Part shown: positions 8,001 through 17,382 of the stretch, in pieces
How positions within the stretch are numbered: position 1 is the first letter of the stretch
Layout of the letters: each line of letters starts with the position of its first letter
DNA from: Flavobacteriaceae bacterium
Lineage (GTDB): Bacteria; Bacteroidota; Bacteroidia; Flavobacteriales; Flavobacteriaceae
Assembly (NCBI GenBank): GCA_030828565.1
Contig: JAURCF010000008.1
Coordinates: 1 to 38,773, forward strand
DNA: 38,773 nucleotides
Reading direction: 5' to 3'
Made by a program: the position numbers and the translations under genes
Notes under the pieces: generated by a model
Database searches by the model: none
Told to the model about the DNA's origin: nothing
What the model saw: the letters and a program-made list of their open reading frames with translations, nothing else

Positions 8001-11000
8001 CAGATAAATCGGTTCCCAAACGAACAAAACCTACCATGCGACGATCAAAATCCTCCGAAGCACCTTCTCCTGGAAGGGGTTGTTGGCTGGGAAGAGACTC
8101 TGCATGCAAAAACATTTTTAATTTTTTGTATTGAAGCAAATTAACATCTACATTCTTAAAGACACCCCTTGAATCTTTGGGGCTAAGATCGCAAACAGTA
8201 AAAGACAATGCTTGCTCATTTTGTCGTATGACTGTGTTACTATTATTAAATTGTTCGCGAACAACTCCCGGTGGTAGTACATAGTTAATAGGAACTCGAT
8301 TCTCGTTTTCTAAAATACTTACCGTACTAATATCAACGGTAGTATTGGGGTATGTGAAATTGGTATTGTTGAGCGGCTTCGTATACCTTCTCCAGTCACC
8401 CCTAACCAAATTTAAAGTTGCAAACCGCATTACTGTAGGTACTGTAAAATCTTTAACCATCAAGCGCATAAATCGAATGGTTCGTAAGTCATTGATTCCG
8501 TTTATAGCGTCAAAATAAGAATTGAAAGAAGTCCCTAGATAATAGTCTTTGTTGATTGGTATTTTGAACTGAATCCAGCGAGATTTGATTGTTTCACCGT
8601 TGGGTAAGTCAACGGTTACATCCTCTCGAACATCACTCAAAAAAGGATGGTTATCAGGAGTCATGTTGCGCTGAATTGGAATGCGATATTCAAAATAACT
8701 GTCAATCGTATTCATGGTATTATCACGATTGATATCTTCAGTGTCGGGAATGGTTGTTGAGCCTCGATTGGTATCAGAAACTGCTACGGGAGAATTCCCT
8801 TCCAAACCGTTGTAGTTTTTATAGCGGTCCAAAATACCTCCGGAAGCGTTTAAAAAATATTGATAATTGTCTCGAGCCGGATCATTGGAAGGTCCATTGG
8901 TATATAAGGAAGATTCTTCTGAATCAGGCAGTCCATCGAGCCCTACATCTTGGAGAGTTCGATTGGCGGTTTCGGCATCAAAAGCATATACCAACGACTG
9001 ACTTGATGGGGTAACTCCCCACGAAGAGGAAGTTGTAAGCGAAGTCCCGTCCACTCCTGGCAGTCCGTTTTCGTATTGCTTACGACCGTCTTTAAGTATG
9101 TCCTCCGAAATATTTCCCAAATGAATCGCTAAGGTTCCTATATCGTCTCCAAAAGTCCGAGAATTTTGAAAAGTGTCTAACATCCAAAATTCAATGAACT
9201 CAACATTGGATTGCTCAAAATTAGTAGAAGTGATTGGACGCATTATTCCTGCCCAGTTTTCTTCGGGCGTACTTGTGAAAGCAGATTCAGAGGCGTTGTT
9301 GTAAGGTCCCAATTCGTTAGGATAAAATGCTAAATCCAGTGTGTTTTGAATCGTTGTTTGTCCTTGAACTAAATCTTGTTGTGGGAATATTTCATCAATA
9401 AAAATTCGACGAGTTTCGTTTTTAGAAATTTCATTATTGCCAATTTCTGAAGGACTTTGAGAGGTGTAAAAAATAGGGTCGATATTATACCACGCCAATT
9501 TGGCTCTATTATATCCGCTTGATAAATCATCAACTGCGGCATTAGCACCATTTACCCCAGCAGCAGGAACACTGGAAAGACTCCAGGATAAAGCACCTTT
9601 AACATCGATAGTGGATTGTGAACCCTCGAAGTCATCAATGTAAGTTGTTGCCACTCCTTCAAAATCTGCATTTTTGGGAGAACCCGCCAATAAGTACGCA
9701 ATTTCTCCTCGAACAGAAACATTTGAAGGAACGTCTGTATCAATATTTGGAAGTTTATTGACCCATCTTGTTAAAAAAGGAGCTTCTGTTGAAAAGTTAC
9801 CATTAAACCCAAACATGGTGTTGTTAACTGGTTCACTACCGTAGTTGGCTTTCTGTGAAATAGGTCGTTCACTCAAATTCATGACCGTTGCTCCCAATAA
9901 AAAATTATCATTGAATTGGTGCTCAACATTTACTCCCGAAAAACGTTTGTTCTGCTGACCAAAGAAAGAATTACTCTCGGTAGAAACTTCAATAGGTATA
10001 TTGGAATTCCTCAGCCCTTCATCCAATATTTTTACGGTTCCCACTTGGTAATTGACGGTATAATCAACGCCTTCCTGCAACAATCTTCCCCCAGCAGTAA
10101 CTCGAACAGAACCTCTAGGAACATTGAAAGCTCCTAGCGAAATTCCTCCGCCCCCCGTGGAGGACTTGTATCTTCCTTTTAGGACAAATTTGTTTTTTTC
10201 TACTTCATCAAAAGCTTCTGCTTTGGTCAATGCATACATTTCTCCAAAAACATACTTACTCTGATTATCATTGTAGGTAACCGAATTGTCGTAATCTTCA
10301 CCTGAAGATCCTTGCGGATTTTTTAATTTATCAAATAAAAATTCTCCAAAGGGTTCAACAGAAGTAAAAATAATTCTTCCATATTCCGAATCGATGGTTA
10401 TTCCAGGAACAAAATCAAAAAACCCATCACCACCGTTTTGAGAATCGTTGTATATATTCAACTTGTCGACGTTAAAAACTCCCAATAATATTTGTTTATC
10501 AAGGCCCTCTGGCCAAGAGGATTTATCGACAGGACTGATATAGTTGATGGGGGAAGGATCGGTATAAAGAATGTTTAGTTTAAAATCTTCTTCAGCCAAA
10601 CGAAATGCTCCAGTACTGTAGATATTTTTCATCATCAAGTCCCATGTAGGCTGACTAACATCGGTAATGTTGCTTTTTAAAAGTTTGAGCAATAAGCTGT
10701 TGTTAGAAACCTGAGTCGCTGTTCCCTCAGATATGGTGACATCTGTTGCAGCAACACCATCGTTTGCAAACTCTCCTACTTGGTACACTTTTCCTCCCAA
10801 TGTATATTGGAATGCTACTGCCAATACTTCGTCATTACTTAGTTTTTGATTCAATGAAATATAACCTAGTTGAGGATGAAGCTGATATTCATTGGGTTCT
10901 AGTTTTCGTGCACTTTCCAAAACAGCATAATCAAATCCTTGATTTGCACTGCCTATAAGAGGCCCAAACCCTTGATTTACCGTAGCAATATCACGAATGG

Positions 11001-12399
11001 CATCTGTTAATACGCCTCCACTTCCTATTGCATTTGGATCTAACTTGTTTACCTCGTTATCAGGATAAGCATTGGGGTTGGTAGTGCTAAAAAAACTAGG
11101 GTATGCGTCGTCCAGTCGTGTGCGATCTGGAGAGGCCTCTCCGATATCTTGGAGTGCAACAATATTTCGAACATTATTGGTTTGAGAACCTCTATTGGTT
11201 ACCCAAACTTCAACTCGGCTGATTTGTACTTGTGTGTTTAGGTATGGATACGTTGAAAGGGCTTTGTTGTATTGGTCTCGAAAAAATTGTGATAAGAAAA
11301 AGTGCTTGTCTTCTTCATAATCAAGAGCAAAAATTGAAAACTCTTCCAGAGTGCCATCCCCTGAGGCAACAACGCTTGAAGATTGAGAACGTTGCTCCGA
11401 AAAAACTCCTGTTACCCGTGTTTTTCCAAATTGCAACTCGGTTTTAAATCCAAACAAACTTTGTGCACCTGTAATGAGAGAACTGTTTAATGGCATACTT
11501 ACATTACCTACTTCTATTTTCTGAATAATTGCATCTTCATTTCCACTAAAACTTGGCTCAGATAATGACCCAATAGCATCCTTTCCTTTCTGAATAACAT
11601 TTTCTCCTTTCTGAATGATTTTCTCTCCTTTTTCTATAGTAGAAGTAATGGGATCTAAAACCCCCTTTGCCCTTTTCTCAATCTCTTCGATTTTGGAACG
11701 CGCTTTGTCACCCACCAACTCTTTGGCGGAAGGGGGATTGAATTCCAATTTGATTAGGTTTTGGAAATCAAATGTTGATTCTGTATCATAATTGGCACTG
11801 ACACCCAGGCGGTCTCCAATTTTACCATTGATTCCTACTGAAATTTGTTGATCGAAATCAAAACTAAAATTACGACGATTTCTAGGAGACAATGCTGGGT
11901 TGTCGTTCTTTTGGTATCTCACCCCCAAATTCAAAGCAATGGAACCTTGCGGAACAATATCTATGGTGTTGCTCCCAAAAATAGTTTTGAATAGATTTGA
12001 TTTTACGTAATATTGAGGCAAAAGATTTTTTTGGCTTGAGCTGTCCTTTGATCCTCCTTCATAAGAAGCTGTCTTTTCATCAAAATAACTTTTAATTTGA
12101 GCTTTTCGAACCAGATCCTGGTATTGTTTTGGTGTTAAAACAAGGGGTAAATTGACATCAAATTCTCCCAATTTTACTGTATAAATATAACGATCAGCAA
12201 TAGGGTCGTAAGTGTATCTAGATTCCAACACAGAAGGCGGTGGTAATTGAATACTTTTGGTTAATAGCTGGGTCGTAAGGGTGTCTTTAGGCGATGTTTG
12301 TTGCGCTGAGATTTTAACAATATTTACAAAAAATAGTGTTAAAAAAACGAGCAAACAAACATTTTTGGTTGGTCGTAAACTTGAACAAAAAATGGTCAT
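5041..12399 (-). CDS. sprA: SprA, outer-membrane translocon of type IX secretion / gliding motility
   Basis: A 2452-residue outer-membrane protein of the SprA family, the very large beta-barrel channel of the type IX secretion system, needed for export of adhesins and enzymes and for gliding in flavobacteria. The length matches the family (about 2400 residues). An N-terminal signal peptide is clear (hydrophobic LLVFLTLFFVNIV, cleavage near SAQ, residues 31-33). The following region (GSIALNLGVRYQKNDNP, NFSFDFDQQISVGINGKIGD) is typical of the SprA N-terminus, and the protein ends in beta-strand-rich sequence finishing with an aromatic-rich strand (IRSGFTIRYNFGQ). Residues 253-276 hold a short 7-residue repeat rich in K-G-E. 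The ATG overlaps the ruvA stop codon (ATGA), which implies translational coupling. No plug protein, PorV or other secretion gene is adjacent. Confidence 0.97.
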   Translation of the reverse strand: MTIFCSSLRPTKNVCLLVFLTLFFVNIVKISAQQTSPKDTLTTQLLTKSIQLPPPSVLESRYTYDPIADRYIYTVKLGEFDVNLPLVLTPKQYQDLVRKAQIKSYFDEKTASYEGGSKDSSSQKNLLPQYYVKSNLFKTIFGSNTIDIVPQGSIALNLGVRYQKNDNPALSPRNRRNFSFDFDQQISVGINGKIGDRLGVSANYDTESTFDFQNLIKLEFNPPSAKELVGDKARSKIEEIEKRAKGVLDPITSTIEKGEKIIQKGENVIQKGKDAIGSLSEPSFSGNEDAIIQKIEVGNVSMPLNSSLITGAQSLFGFKTELQFGKTRVTGVFSEQRSQSSSVVASGDGTLEEFSIFALDYEEDKHFFLSQFFRDQYNKALSTYPYLNTQVQISRVEVWVTNRGSQTNNVRNIVALQDIGEASPDRTRLDDAYPSFFSTTNPNAYPDNEVNKLDPNAIGSGGVLTDAIRDIATVNQGFGPLIGSANQGFDYAVLESARKLEPNEYQLHPQLGYISLNQKLSNDEVLAVAFQYTLGGKVYQVGEFANDGVAATDVTISEGTATQVSNNSLLLKLLKSNITDVSQPTWDLMMKNIYSTGAFRLAEEDFKLNILYTDPSPINYISPVDKSSWPEGLDKQILLGVFNVDKLNIYNDSQNGGDGFFDFVPGITIDSEYGRIIFTSVEPFGEFLFDKLKNPQGSSGEDYDNSVTYNDNQSKYVFGEMYALTKAEAFDEVEKNKFVLKGRYKSSTGGGGISLGAFNVPRGSVRVTAGGRLLQEGVDYTVNYQVGTVKILDEGLRNSNIPIEVSTESNSFFGQQNKRFSGVNVEHQFNDNFLLGATVMNLSERPISQKANYGSEPVNNTMFGFNGNFSTEAPFLTRWVNKLPNIDTDVPSNVSVRGEIAYLLAGSPKNADFEGVATTYIDDFEGSQSTIDVKGALSWSLSSVPAAGVNGANAAVDDLSSGYNRAKLAWYNIDPIFYTSQSPSEIGNNEISKNETRRIFIDEIFPQQDLVQGQTTIQNTLDLAFYPNELGPYNNASESAFTSTPEENWAGIMRPITSTNFEQSNVEFIEFWMLDTFQNSRTFGDDIGTLAIHLGNISEDILKDGRKQYENGLPGVDGTSLTTSSSWGVTPSSQSLVYAFDAETANRTLQDVGLDGLPDSEESSLYTNGPSNDPARDNYQYFLNASGGILDRYKNYNGLEGNSPVAVSDTNRGSTTIPDTEDINRDNTMNTIDSYFEYRIPIQRNMTPDNHPFLSDVREDVTVDLPNGETIKSRWIQFKIPINKDYYLGTSFNSYFDAINGINDLRTIRFMRLMVKDFTVPTVMRFATLNLVRGDWRRYTKPLNNTNFTYPNTTVDISTVSILENENRVPINYVLPPGVVREQFNNSNTVIRQNEQALSFTVCDLSPKDSRGVFKNVDVNLLQYKKLKMFLHAESLPSQQPLPGEGASEDFDRRMVGFVRLGTDLSENYYQIEVPLKPTSFNPGSSSRLSAEEVWQPESNSIDIPLDLLTKIKAAGIANGSLLEATYYDEELNVIDEFASISSLPGDKKYKFAVKGNPSLGRILTIMIGVKNPSATPGDLLCGEVWFNELRLSEIESKGGWATIGSMDANIADFATVSATGKISTVGFGGIEQNPNQRSQEDYRQYGLATSVNIGQLLPKKWGIQVPMSYSISEEFITPEYDPFYQDIRLQDRLNNAVRDTQKDSIKNQAISYTRHKSINFIGVRKNRNPEQKKRVYDIENFDFSYAFNEENHHDYEIEDLTRQTVKVGTGYQYSFTPFSIDPLKKVPFISQKKYLKWLSEFNFNPIPDNISLATSINRAFSSQRFREVYLEGTNAANQLPLPELQQRNFMFDWAFTLNHNLTRSLRMNFTASNNRIVKNYFTQDAQGNEILNRDLDIWDGFWDAGEPNRHAQSIGLTYNIPFPIIPGLSFINGTYNYTGDFNWQRGSNTLADVEDADGNRLGIVNTIQNANTHTLNTTFNLDRLYRSLKWVKKTKGSNKNSPQVKALNTLIGFTTGLKRLQVNYSENNGKVLPGYTESLGFFGTLRPSFGFVFGSQSDIRYEAAKRGWLTEFPEFNQQFTQVHNSKLTFSAEIDWIKDLNIDLNADRNFSENFAENFQVTNGEYQSLTPNSYGNFGISTILIKTAFSKSNETQSKTFSALQDNRLIIARRLADQKGVSTTDIDQDGYPKGFGKNNQAVLIPAFLSAYSGADANNISLEALRDTPLPNWSIQYTGLMRIKSFKKIFKRLSFSHGYRSSYTLNSFQSNLEFDANNPNKLDQSDNFLNETLYTNVNLVEQFNPLLKVDLELKNSISMLAELKKDRALSLSLDNNLLTETFGNELVVGLGYRIKDVKLRTNISGKRKTLKGDINIKADLSVRDNITIIRNLDLLNNQVTAGQTLWSLKVTADYALSRNLTALFFYDHLFSKFAISTAFPQTTIRSGFTIRYNFGQ

Positions 12400-12977
12400 A
12401 GTTTGTTTAAGGCATTTTTAATAAGCGATTCAACGTTCATATCTGGGGTGGTTTTAAGCAAGTTATCAATAACTTTTTGAGATTGTTTTCTTGAAAAACC
12501 TAAAACTTCTAATGCTGATAACGCTTCTTCTGAACTTGTATTGTTTAAAGAAGCAGAAACTTCTTCCATTCCAGATAGAATCGCTATTTTATCCTTTAAA
12601 TCAATAATTACTCGTTGTGCTGTTTTTAGACCGATTCCCTTTACAGATTGAATGGTTGTGACCTCCTCGGACATAATGGCTTTTTGAATCTCAAAAGGCG
12701 ATAATGAAGACAACATTGTACGAGCGGTATTAGCTCCTATTCCAGAAACTGAAATCAGCAAGCGAAACGTTGCTCGTTCAATTTCATCAAAAAAACCATA
12801 CAATGTATGTGAATCCTCACGAACTAGCAGATGCGTTAACAAACAAATACTCTCTTCGTTTGACAACTGAGCATAGGTATGGAGGGAAATATGAACCAAA
12901 TAGCCCACTCCGTTACAATCCACAACAACTTCTGTTGGTGATTTTTCTACCAAGCGACCTTTTAGACGTGTAATCAT
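12396..12977 (-). CDS. ruvA: Holliday junction branch migration protein RuvA
   Basis: RuvA binds four-way DNA junctions as a tetramer and loads the RuvB motor. The 193-residue protein has the N-terminal OB fold (MITRLKGRLVEKSP, about 1-64), two helix-hairpin-helix motifs (VSGIGANTARTML near 79-95 and VKGIGLKTAQRVI near 114-128) and the small C-terminal RuvB-contacting domain (EEALSALEVLGF, from about 148). The stop overlaps the sprA start by 4 bp. ruvB is present 3.3 kb upstream in the same orientation rather than adjacent. A TACTTTTG box at 12995-13002 lies 17 bp before the ATG. Confidence 0.97.
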   Translation of the reverse strand: MITRLKGRLVEKSPTEVVVDCNGVGYLVHISLHTYAQLSNEESICLLTHLLVREDSHTLYGFFDEIERATFRLLISVSGIGANTARTMLSSLSPFEIQKAIMSEEVTTIQSVKGIGLKTAQRVIIDLKDKIAILSGMEEVSASLNNTSSEEALSALEVLGFSRKQSQKVIDNLLKTTPDMNVESLIKNALNKL

Positions 12978-12994
12978 TGAAGTGAGATTGACTT

Positions 12995-13002
12995 CAAAAG
13001 TA
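12995..13002 (-). promoter_or_regulatory. candidate -7 box of ruvA-sprA
   Basis: TACTTTTG on the minus strand, 17 bp before the ruvA ATG, in the 54 bp gap after maeB. No clear -33 element. If real it would also drive sprA. Confidence 0.35.
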
Positions 13003-13031
13003 CGTATAAATTTACGAATTCTCTAACCCCT

Positions 13032-15317
13032 CTAAAGGGCCGCATTTCGTTTCTCTTTTTCTTGCGCATCTACGACTGCAACCGCAACCATATTGACAAT
13101 TTCATCGACACTTGCCCCAAGCTGAAGAATATGAACTGGTTTTTTCATCCCCATCATGATAGGCCCAATAGAAAGCGCGTCATCAAGTTCTTTAATGAGC
13201 TTATACGTTATGTTTGCGGCCTCTAAATTTGGAAAAATAAGGGTATTTACTTTTTTACCCGATAATCGCGAAAAAGGAAAAGTGTCTTGAAGCATTTTTT
13301 TATTCAAAGCAAAATCAGATTGAATTTCACCATCGACAGTTAGGCTTGGAAAAAATCGATGTAAGTATTTAACGGCTTCACGAACTTTAATAGCCTCTGG
13401 ACTGTTTGAAGAACCAAAGTTTGAAAAGGATAACATTGCTACAGAAGGCTCTATTCCAAACATACTTGCAGTAAAAGCAGTCATTTGAGCAATTTTTGCC
13501 AATTCTTTTGAAGTTGGGTTTATATTGATCGAAGTATCCGACAAAAAAATGGGTCCTTTGTTTGTCAGCATTAAATTCGTAGTTGCTACTTTATTAACTC
13601 CGTTGGCGGTTCCTATAAGCTCAACCATAGGTTTGAAAACAGTAGGATAACTTCTCGAATATCCTGAAACCAAAGCGTCAGCATCTCCTAAATTAACCAT
13701 CATGGCTGCATAATAATTACGTTCTCGCATTTTGCTTGAAGCCTCGTATTGCGTAACACCGTTTCGTTTCCGGCGCTCCCAATAATGCTGTGTGTATCTT
13801 TCTCTATTGCTTTTTTCAGAATCGGATTTGGGATCAATAATTAACACCTCAGCATCAAACTCAATTTCATTCATAAGTTCTTGAATGACATCTTTTCTAC
13901 CCAATAAAATTGGAATAGCAATTCCTTCTTCATGAGCAATTTGTGCGGCTTTAAGGACATTCAGCTGATCTGCTTCAGCAAAAACGACTCTTTTAGGATC
14001 ATTTTTAGCGCGGTCTAATAATAAACGAACTATTTTATCATCCGATCCTATTCGTTGATACAGTTCTTCTTGGTAATCTTTCCAATTGGAAATCGGTTCT
14101 TGGGCAACTCCCGAATCCATTGCTGCTTTGGCAACAGCCGGCGGAATTTCGGTAATGAGTCGAGGATCAAACGGTTTTGGAATAATGTATTCTTTCCCAA
14201 AAGTCAATTTGGTTTTGTTGTATGCAATATTCACTTGTTCGGGAACGGGTTCCTTGGCAAGTTTGGCAAGCGCCTCCACGGCGGCCATCTTCATTGCTTC
14301 GTTTATTTTGGTAGCTCGAACATCCAGTGCTCCTCTAAAAATAAATGGAAACCCCAACACATTGTTTACTTGATTGGGATGGTCAGATCGACCTGTAGCC
14401 ATAACGATATCATCCCGGGTTTTCATAGCTAAATCATAATTGATCTCAGGATTGGGATTGGCCATTGCAAATACAATGGGGTTTTTAGCCATTGAAAGTA
14501 AGGTGTCTGGAGTTAGAATATCAGCCTTAGACAATCCAATAAAAACATCTGCATTTTTCATGGCGTCTTCAAGGGTATACGCATCAATATCCGTTGCAAA
14601 TTCAAGTTTTTCGGGGGTTAAATTTTCCCGATCCTTACGAATGACTCCTTTGCTGTCTAGCATCAAAATGTTAGATGCTTTGGCGCCAAAGGCTTTGTAA
14701 AGTTTGGTGCACGAAATTGCTGCAGCTCCAGCTCCTAAAACAACGATTTTGGCGTTTTCCATTTTTTTGTCAACCAATTCCAAGGCATTTATCAATGCTG
14801 CTGCTGAAATAATGGCTGTCCCATGCTGATCGTCATGCATTACGGGAATATCCAATTCCTCTTTCAAACGTCTTTCAATCTCAAACGCCTCTGGGGCTTT
14901 GATGTCTTCCAAATTAATCCCTCCAAATGTAGGTGCAATATTTTTTACTGTTTCAACAAAAGCATCCACATCTTTGGTACTAATTTCGATATCAAAAACA
15001 TCTATTCCGGCAAATATTTTAAACAAAAGTCCTTTTCCTTCCATTACAGGTTTGGATGCTTCGGGACCAATGTCGCCAAGACCTAAAACGGCTGTTCCAT
15101 TTGTAATAACAGCGACTAAGTTTCCTTTGGAAGTATATTTATAAACGTTTTTAACTTCTTTTTCTATTTCGAGACAGGGCTCTGCTACACCAGGAGAATA
15201 GGCAAGAGCAAGATCGCGCTGAGTGCTGTGCTTTTTGGTTGGAACAACCTCTATTTTACCAGGTTGGGGTCTTGCATGATAGAGTAAAGCCTCGCGTCTT
15301 TTGTTAGATTTATCCAT
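13032..15317 (-). CDS. maeB: NADP-dependent malic enzyme with phosphotransacetylase-like domain
   Basis: Oxidative decarboxylation of malate to pyruvate, giving NADPH. The 761-residue protein is the long MaeB type: an N-terminal malic enzyme part (about 1-425) with YSPGVAEPC (40-48), HDDQHGTA (161-168) and the nucleotide-binding GAGAAA (195-200), then a C-terminal phosphate acetyl/butyryltransferase-like domain (about 430-755), which in this family is regulatory rather than an active acetyltransferase. I chose the ATG at 15315-15317. A possible TTG six codons earlier falls inside a TACATTTG promoter-like box (15333-15340), so it is probably not translated. It lies between queG and ruvA, all in one direction. 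Confidence 0.96.
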   Translation of the reverse strand: MDKSNKRREALLYHARPQPGKIEVVPTKKHSTQRDLALAYSPGVAEPCLEIEKEVKNVYKYTSKGNLVAVITNGTAVLGLGDIGPEASKPVMEGKGLLFKIFAGIDVFDIEISTKDVDAFVETVKNIAPTFGGINLEDIKAPEAFEIERRLKEELDIPVMHDDQHGTAIISAAALINALELVDKKMENAKIVVLGAGAAAISCTKLYKAFGAKASNILMLDSKGVIRKDRENLTPEKLEFATDIDAYTLEDAMKNADVFIGLSKADILTPDTLLSMAKNPIVFAMANPNPEINYDLAMKTRDDIVMATGRSDHPNQVNNVLGFPFIFRGALDVRATKINEAMKMAAVEALAKLAKEPVPEQVNIAYNKTKLTFGKEYIIPKPFDPRLITEIPPAVAKAAMDSGVAQEPISNWKDYQEELYQRIGSDDKIVRLLLDRAKNDPKRVVFAEADQLNVLKAAQIAHEEGIAIPILLGRKDVIQELMNEIEFDAEVLIIDPKSDSEKSNRERYTQHYWERRKRNGVTQYEASSKMRERNYYAAMMVNLGDADALVSGYSRSYPTVFKPMVELIGTANGVNKVATTNLMLTNKGPIFLSDTSININPTSKELAKIAQMTAFTASMFGIEPSVAMLSFSNFGSSNSPEAIKVREAVKYLHRFFPSLTVDGEIQSDFALNKKMLQDTFPFSRLSGKKVNTLIFPNLEAANITYKLIKELDDALSIGPIMMGMKKPVHILQLGASVDEIVNMVAVAVVDAQEKEKRNAAL

Positions 15318-15332
15318 AGTAGTATTTTGATT

Positions 15333-15340
15333 CAAATGTA
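15333..15340 (-). promoter_or_regulatory. candidate -7 box of maeB
   Basis: TACATTTG on the minus strand, 15 bp before the maeB ATG, in the gap after queG. No clear -33 element. Confidence 0.35.
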
Positions 15341-15356
15341 AGATTTTGTAATGTAA

Positions 15357-16280
15357 TCAGTCCTTTAAAAACTCAATATTTCTTGTCAGTCCTTTAAATT
15401 GGGTGCGTTGAACAGCACTCTTTTTAAATAATGTGTCAAATACTTCTTGAGTGATTTCTTGCCAATCTCTTCGGGACATTTCTAGCAATTGTGGGTTGGG
15501 GTCAAACAGGGGTTCATTGTGTGATTTTGAAAATCGATTCCAAGGGCATACGTCTTGACAAATATCACATCCAAACGCCCAATTATCAAATTTTCCCTTC
15601 ATTTCTTGAGGGAGTTCGTTTTTCAATTCAATGGTAAAATAAGAGATGCATTTGCTTCCATCTACTTGATAAGGATCCACAATGGCTTGGGTGGGACAAG
15701 CATCAATACATGCCGTACACGACCCACAATGATCGGTAGTGGGATGATCGTATTCCAGTTCTAAATCAATGATGAGTTCTGCAATGAAATAAAAAGATCC
15801 CTCTTTTTGGGTAAGTACATTGGAATGTTTTCCCATCCATCCCAATCCACTTTTTACCGCCCATGCTTTGTCTAAAACGGGAGCCGAATCTACAAACGCT
15901 CTCCCATGAACATCGCCAATAGTTTCTTGAATAGAAAAAAGAAGTTCTTTGAGCTTATCTTTAATCACATAATGGTAATCAAAACCGTATGCATATTTAG
16001 ATATTTTGGGAGCCGTAGCGTCTTTTTGCGTTTTGGATGGGAAATAATTAAATAGCAGTGAAACAACACTTTTGGAACTTGGAACCAGTAAGGTAGGATC
16101 TAGGCGTTTGTCAAAATGGTTTTCCATATATGCCATTTCACCGTGCTGGTTTTTTTTGAGCCATGCTTCCAGTCGTGGGGCTTCTTCCTCTAAAAAACCC
16201 GCTTTCGAAATTCCACAAGATAAAAAACCGAGGCGTTTGGCTTCGGTTTTAATAAAATTCGTTTGTTGGGTTGTATTCAT
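15357..16280 (-). CDS. queG: epoxyqueuosine reductase QueG
   Basis: A cobalamin-dependent iron-sulfur enzyme that reduces epoxyqueuosine to queuosine in the tRNA wobble position, the last step of queuosine synthesis. It has 307 residues. Two [4Fe-4S] clusters are marked by C185, C188, C191, C195 ([12 protein letters not shown]) and C211, C238, C241, C245 ([13 protein letters not shown]). The catalytic region reads [20 protein letters not shown], with an Asp at 131. It is shorter than the E. coli enzyme, mainly at the C-terminus, a length I associate with Bacteroidota members. It lies 37 bp after ruvB and 39 bp before the maeB start, with no other queuosine gene nearby. Confidence 0.95.
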   Translation of the reverse strand: MNTTQQTNFIKTEAKRLGFLSCGISKAGFLEEEAPRLEAWLKKNQHGEMAYMENHFDKRLDPTLLVPSSKSVVSLLFNYFPSKTQKDATAPKISKYAYGFDYHYVIKDKLKELLFSIQETIGDVHGRAFVDSAPVLDKAWAVKSGLGWMGKHSNVLTQKEGSFYFIAELIIDLELEYDHPTTDHCGSCTACIDACPTQAIVDPYQVDGSKCISYFTIELKNELPQEMKGKFDNWAFGCDICQDVCPWNRFSKSHNEPLFDPNPQLLEMSRRDWQEITQEVFDTLFKKSAVQRTQFKGLTRNIEFLKD

Positions 16281-16317
16281 AAAATGGCTATCTAAATTCT
16301 TTCCGCTGGAGAAGTAT

Positions 16318-17343
16318 TTAAAAAAGGCCTCCTTGCGTAATGTTTTTTATACGTCCCAAATGTTTGTAGGCACGATCGGTAACTTCTCTTCCTCTAGGAG
16401 TTCTCACAATAAATCCTTCTTGAATTAAAAACGGTTCGTATACCTCTTCAATTGTTTCGGGACTTTCAGAAACTGCGGTTGCCAAGGTTGTGATTCCTAC
16501 AGGGCCTCCTTTGAATTTATCGATTAAAGTTATCAGTATTTTATTGTCCATTTCATCCAGCCCATGAGCATCAACATTAAGAGCCTTAAGTGCAATTTGG
16601 GAAATATTGACGTCAATTTTTCCGTTTCCTTTTATTTGAGCAAAATCGCGAACTCTTCTTAAAAGCGAGTTAGAAATTCGGGGGGTTCCTCTACTTCGGC
16701 CAGCTATTTCTATTGCAGCTTCTAATGAAATAGGAATTTTTAAAATGGATGCACTCCGTTCTACAATTGTTGACAAGAGTTCTGCTTGGTAATACTGCAA
16801 TCGACTATTGATTCCAAATCGGGCTCGCATGGGTGCTGTTAGCAAGCCTGACCGAGTGGTTGCCCCTACCAGTGTAAATGGGTTGAGATTTATTTGAACC
16901 GTTCGCGCATTCGGACCTGATTCAATCATGATATCAATTTTAAAATCTTCCATCGCCGAATACAAGTATTCCTCAATTACGGGACTTAAGCGATGAATTT
17001 CATCAATAAAAAGAACATCACGGGGTTCTAGATTTGTTAAAAGTCCCGCCAAATCTCCTGGTTTATCGAGTACGGGTCCTGAAGTAACTTTTAAAGAAAC
17101 TCCCAATTCATTCGCAAGAATATGCGCCAAGGTAGTTTTGCCAAGTCCTGGCGGGCCGTGAAATAGTGTGTGATCCAAAGAATCTTCGCGTTGATTGGCA
17201 GCCTCTACAAAAATTTTGAGATTTTCGATGACTTGCTCCTGTCCCGTAAAATCCTCAAATGACAAAGGGCGCAAGGCCTTATCAATATCATTTTCTTGCG
17301 GGCTTAGAGATTCCCCAGTAGGATCTAAATATTCGTTCATCAT
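16318..17343 (-). CDS. ruvB: Holliday junction branch migration ATPase RuvB
   Basis: The AAA+ motor that drives branch migration with RuvA. It has 341 residues with Walker A GPPGLGKT (63-70), Walker B LFIDEIHR, sensor 1 [12 protein letters not shown], the arginine finger region RARFG, and a C-terminal winged helix ending with [16 protein letters not shown]. Two consecutive ATG codons (17341-17343 and 17338-17340) precede [10 protein letters not shown]; either may be the start, and family alignment as I recall it favours the second. A TATATTTG box at 17346-17353 is so close to the start that a transcript from it would be almost leaderless, which makes it doubtful as a promoter. The gene follows the Crp/Fnr-type regulator by 39 bp. 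Confidence 0.96.
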   Translation of the reverse strand: MMNEYLDPTGESLSPQENDIDKALRPLSFEDFTGQEQVIENLKIFVEAANQREDSLDHTLFHGPPGLGKTTLAHILANELGVSLKVTSGPVLDKPGDLAGLLTNLEPRDVLFIDEIHRLSPVIEEYLYSAMEDFKIDIMIESGPNARTVQINLNPFTLVGATTRSGLLTAPMRARFGINSRLQYYQAELLSTIVERSASILKIPISLEAAIEIAGRSRGTPRISNSLLRRVRDFAQIKGNGKIDVNISQIALKALNVDAHGLDEMDNKILITLIDKFKGGPVGITTLATAVSESPETIEEVYEPFLIQEGFIVRTPRGREVTDRAYKHLGRIKNITQGGLF

Positions 17344-17382
17344 TACAAATATAAACTAAATCCTTTTGAAAAACCGTGCATT

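Noticed and set aside
14055-14432. 125-codon plus-strand frame opposite maeB
   Set aside because: Shadow of the malic enzyme gene with skewed, Phe/Asn-rich composition and no family resemblance.
15318-15335. TTG start six codons before the maeB ATG
   Set aside because: It lies within the TACATTTG promoter-like box; the ATG start matches the family N-terminus.
17346-17353. TATATTTG as promoter of ruvB
   Set aside because: It is 2-5 bp from the start codon, so transcription would begin at or inside the ATG; chance match is likely.
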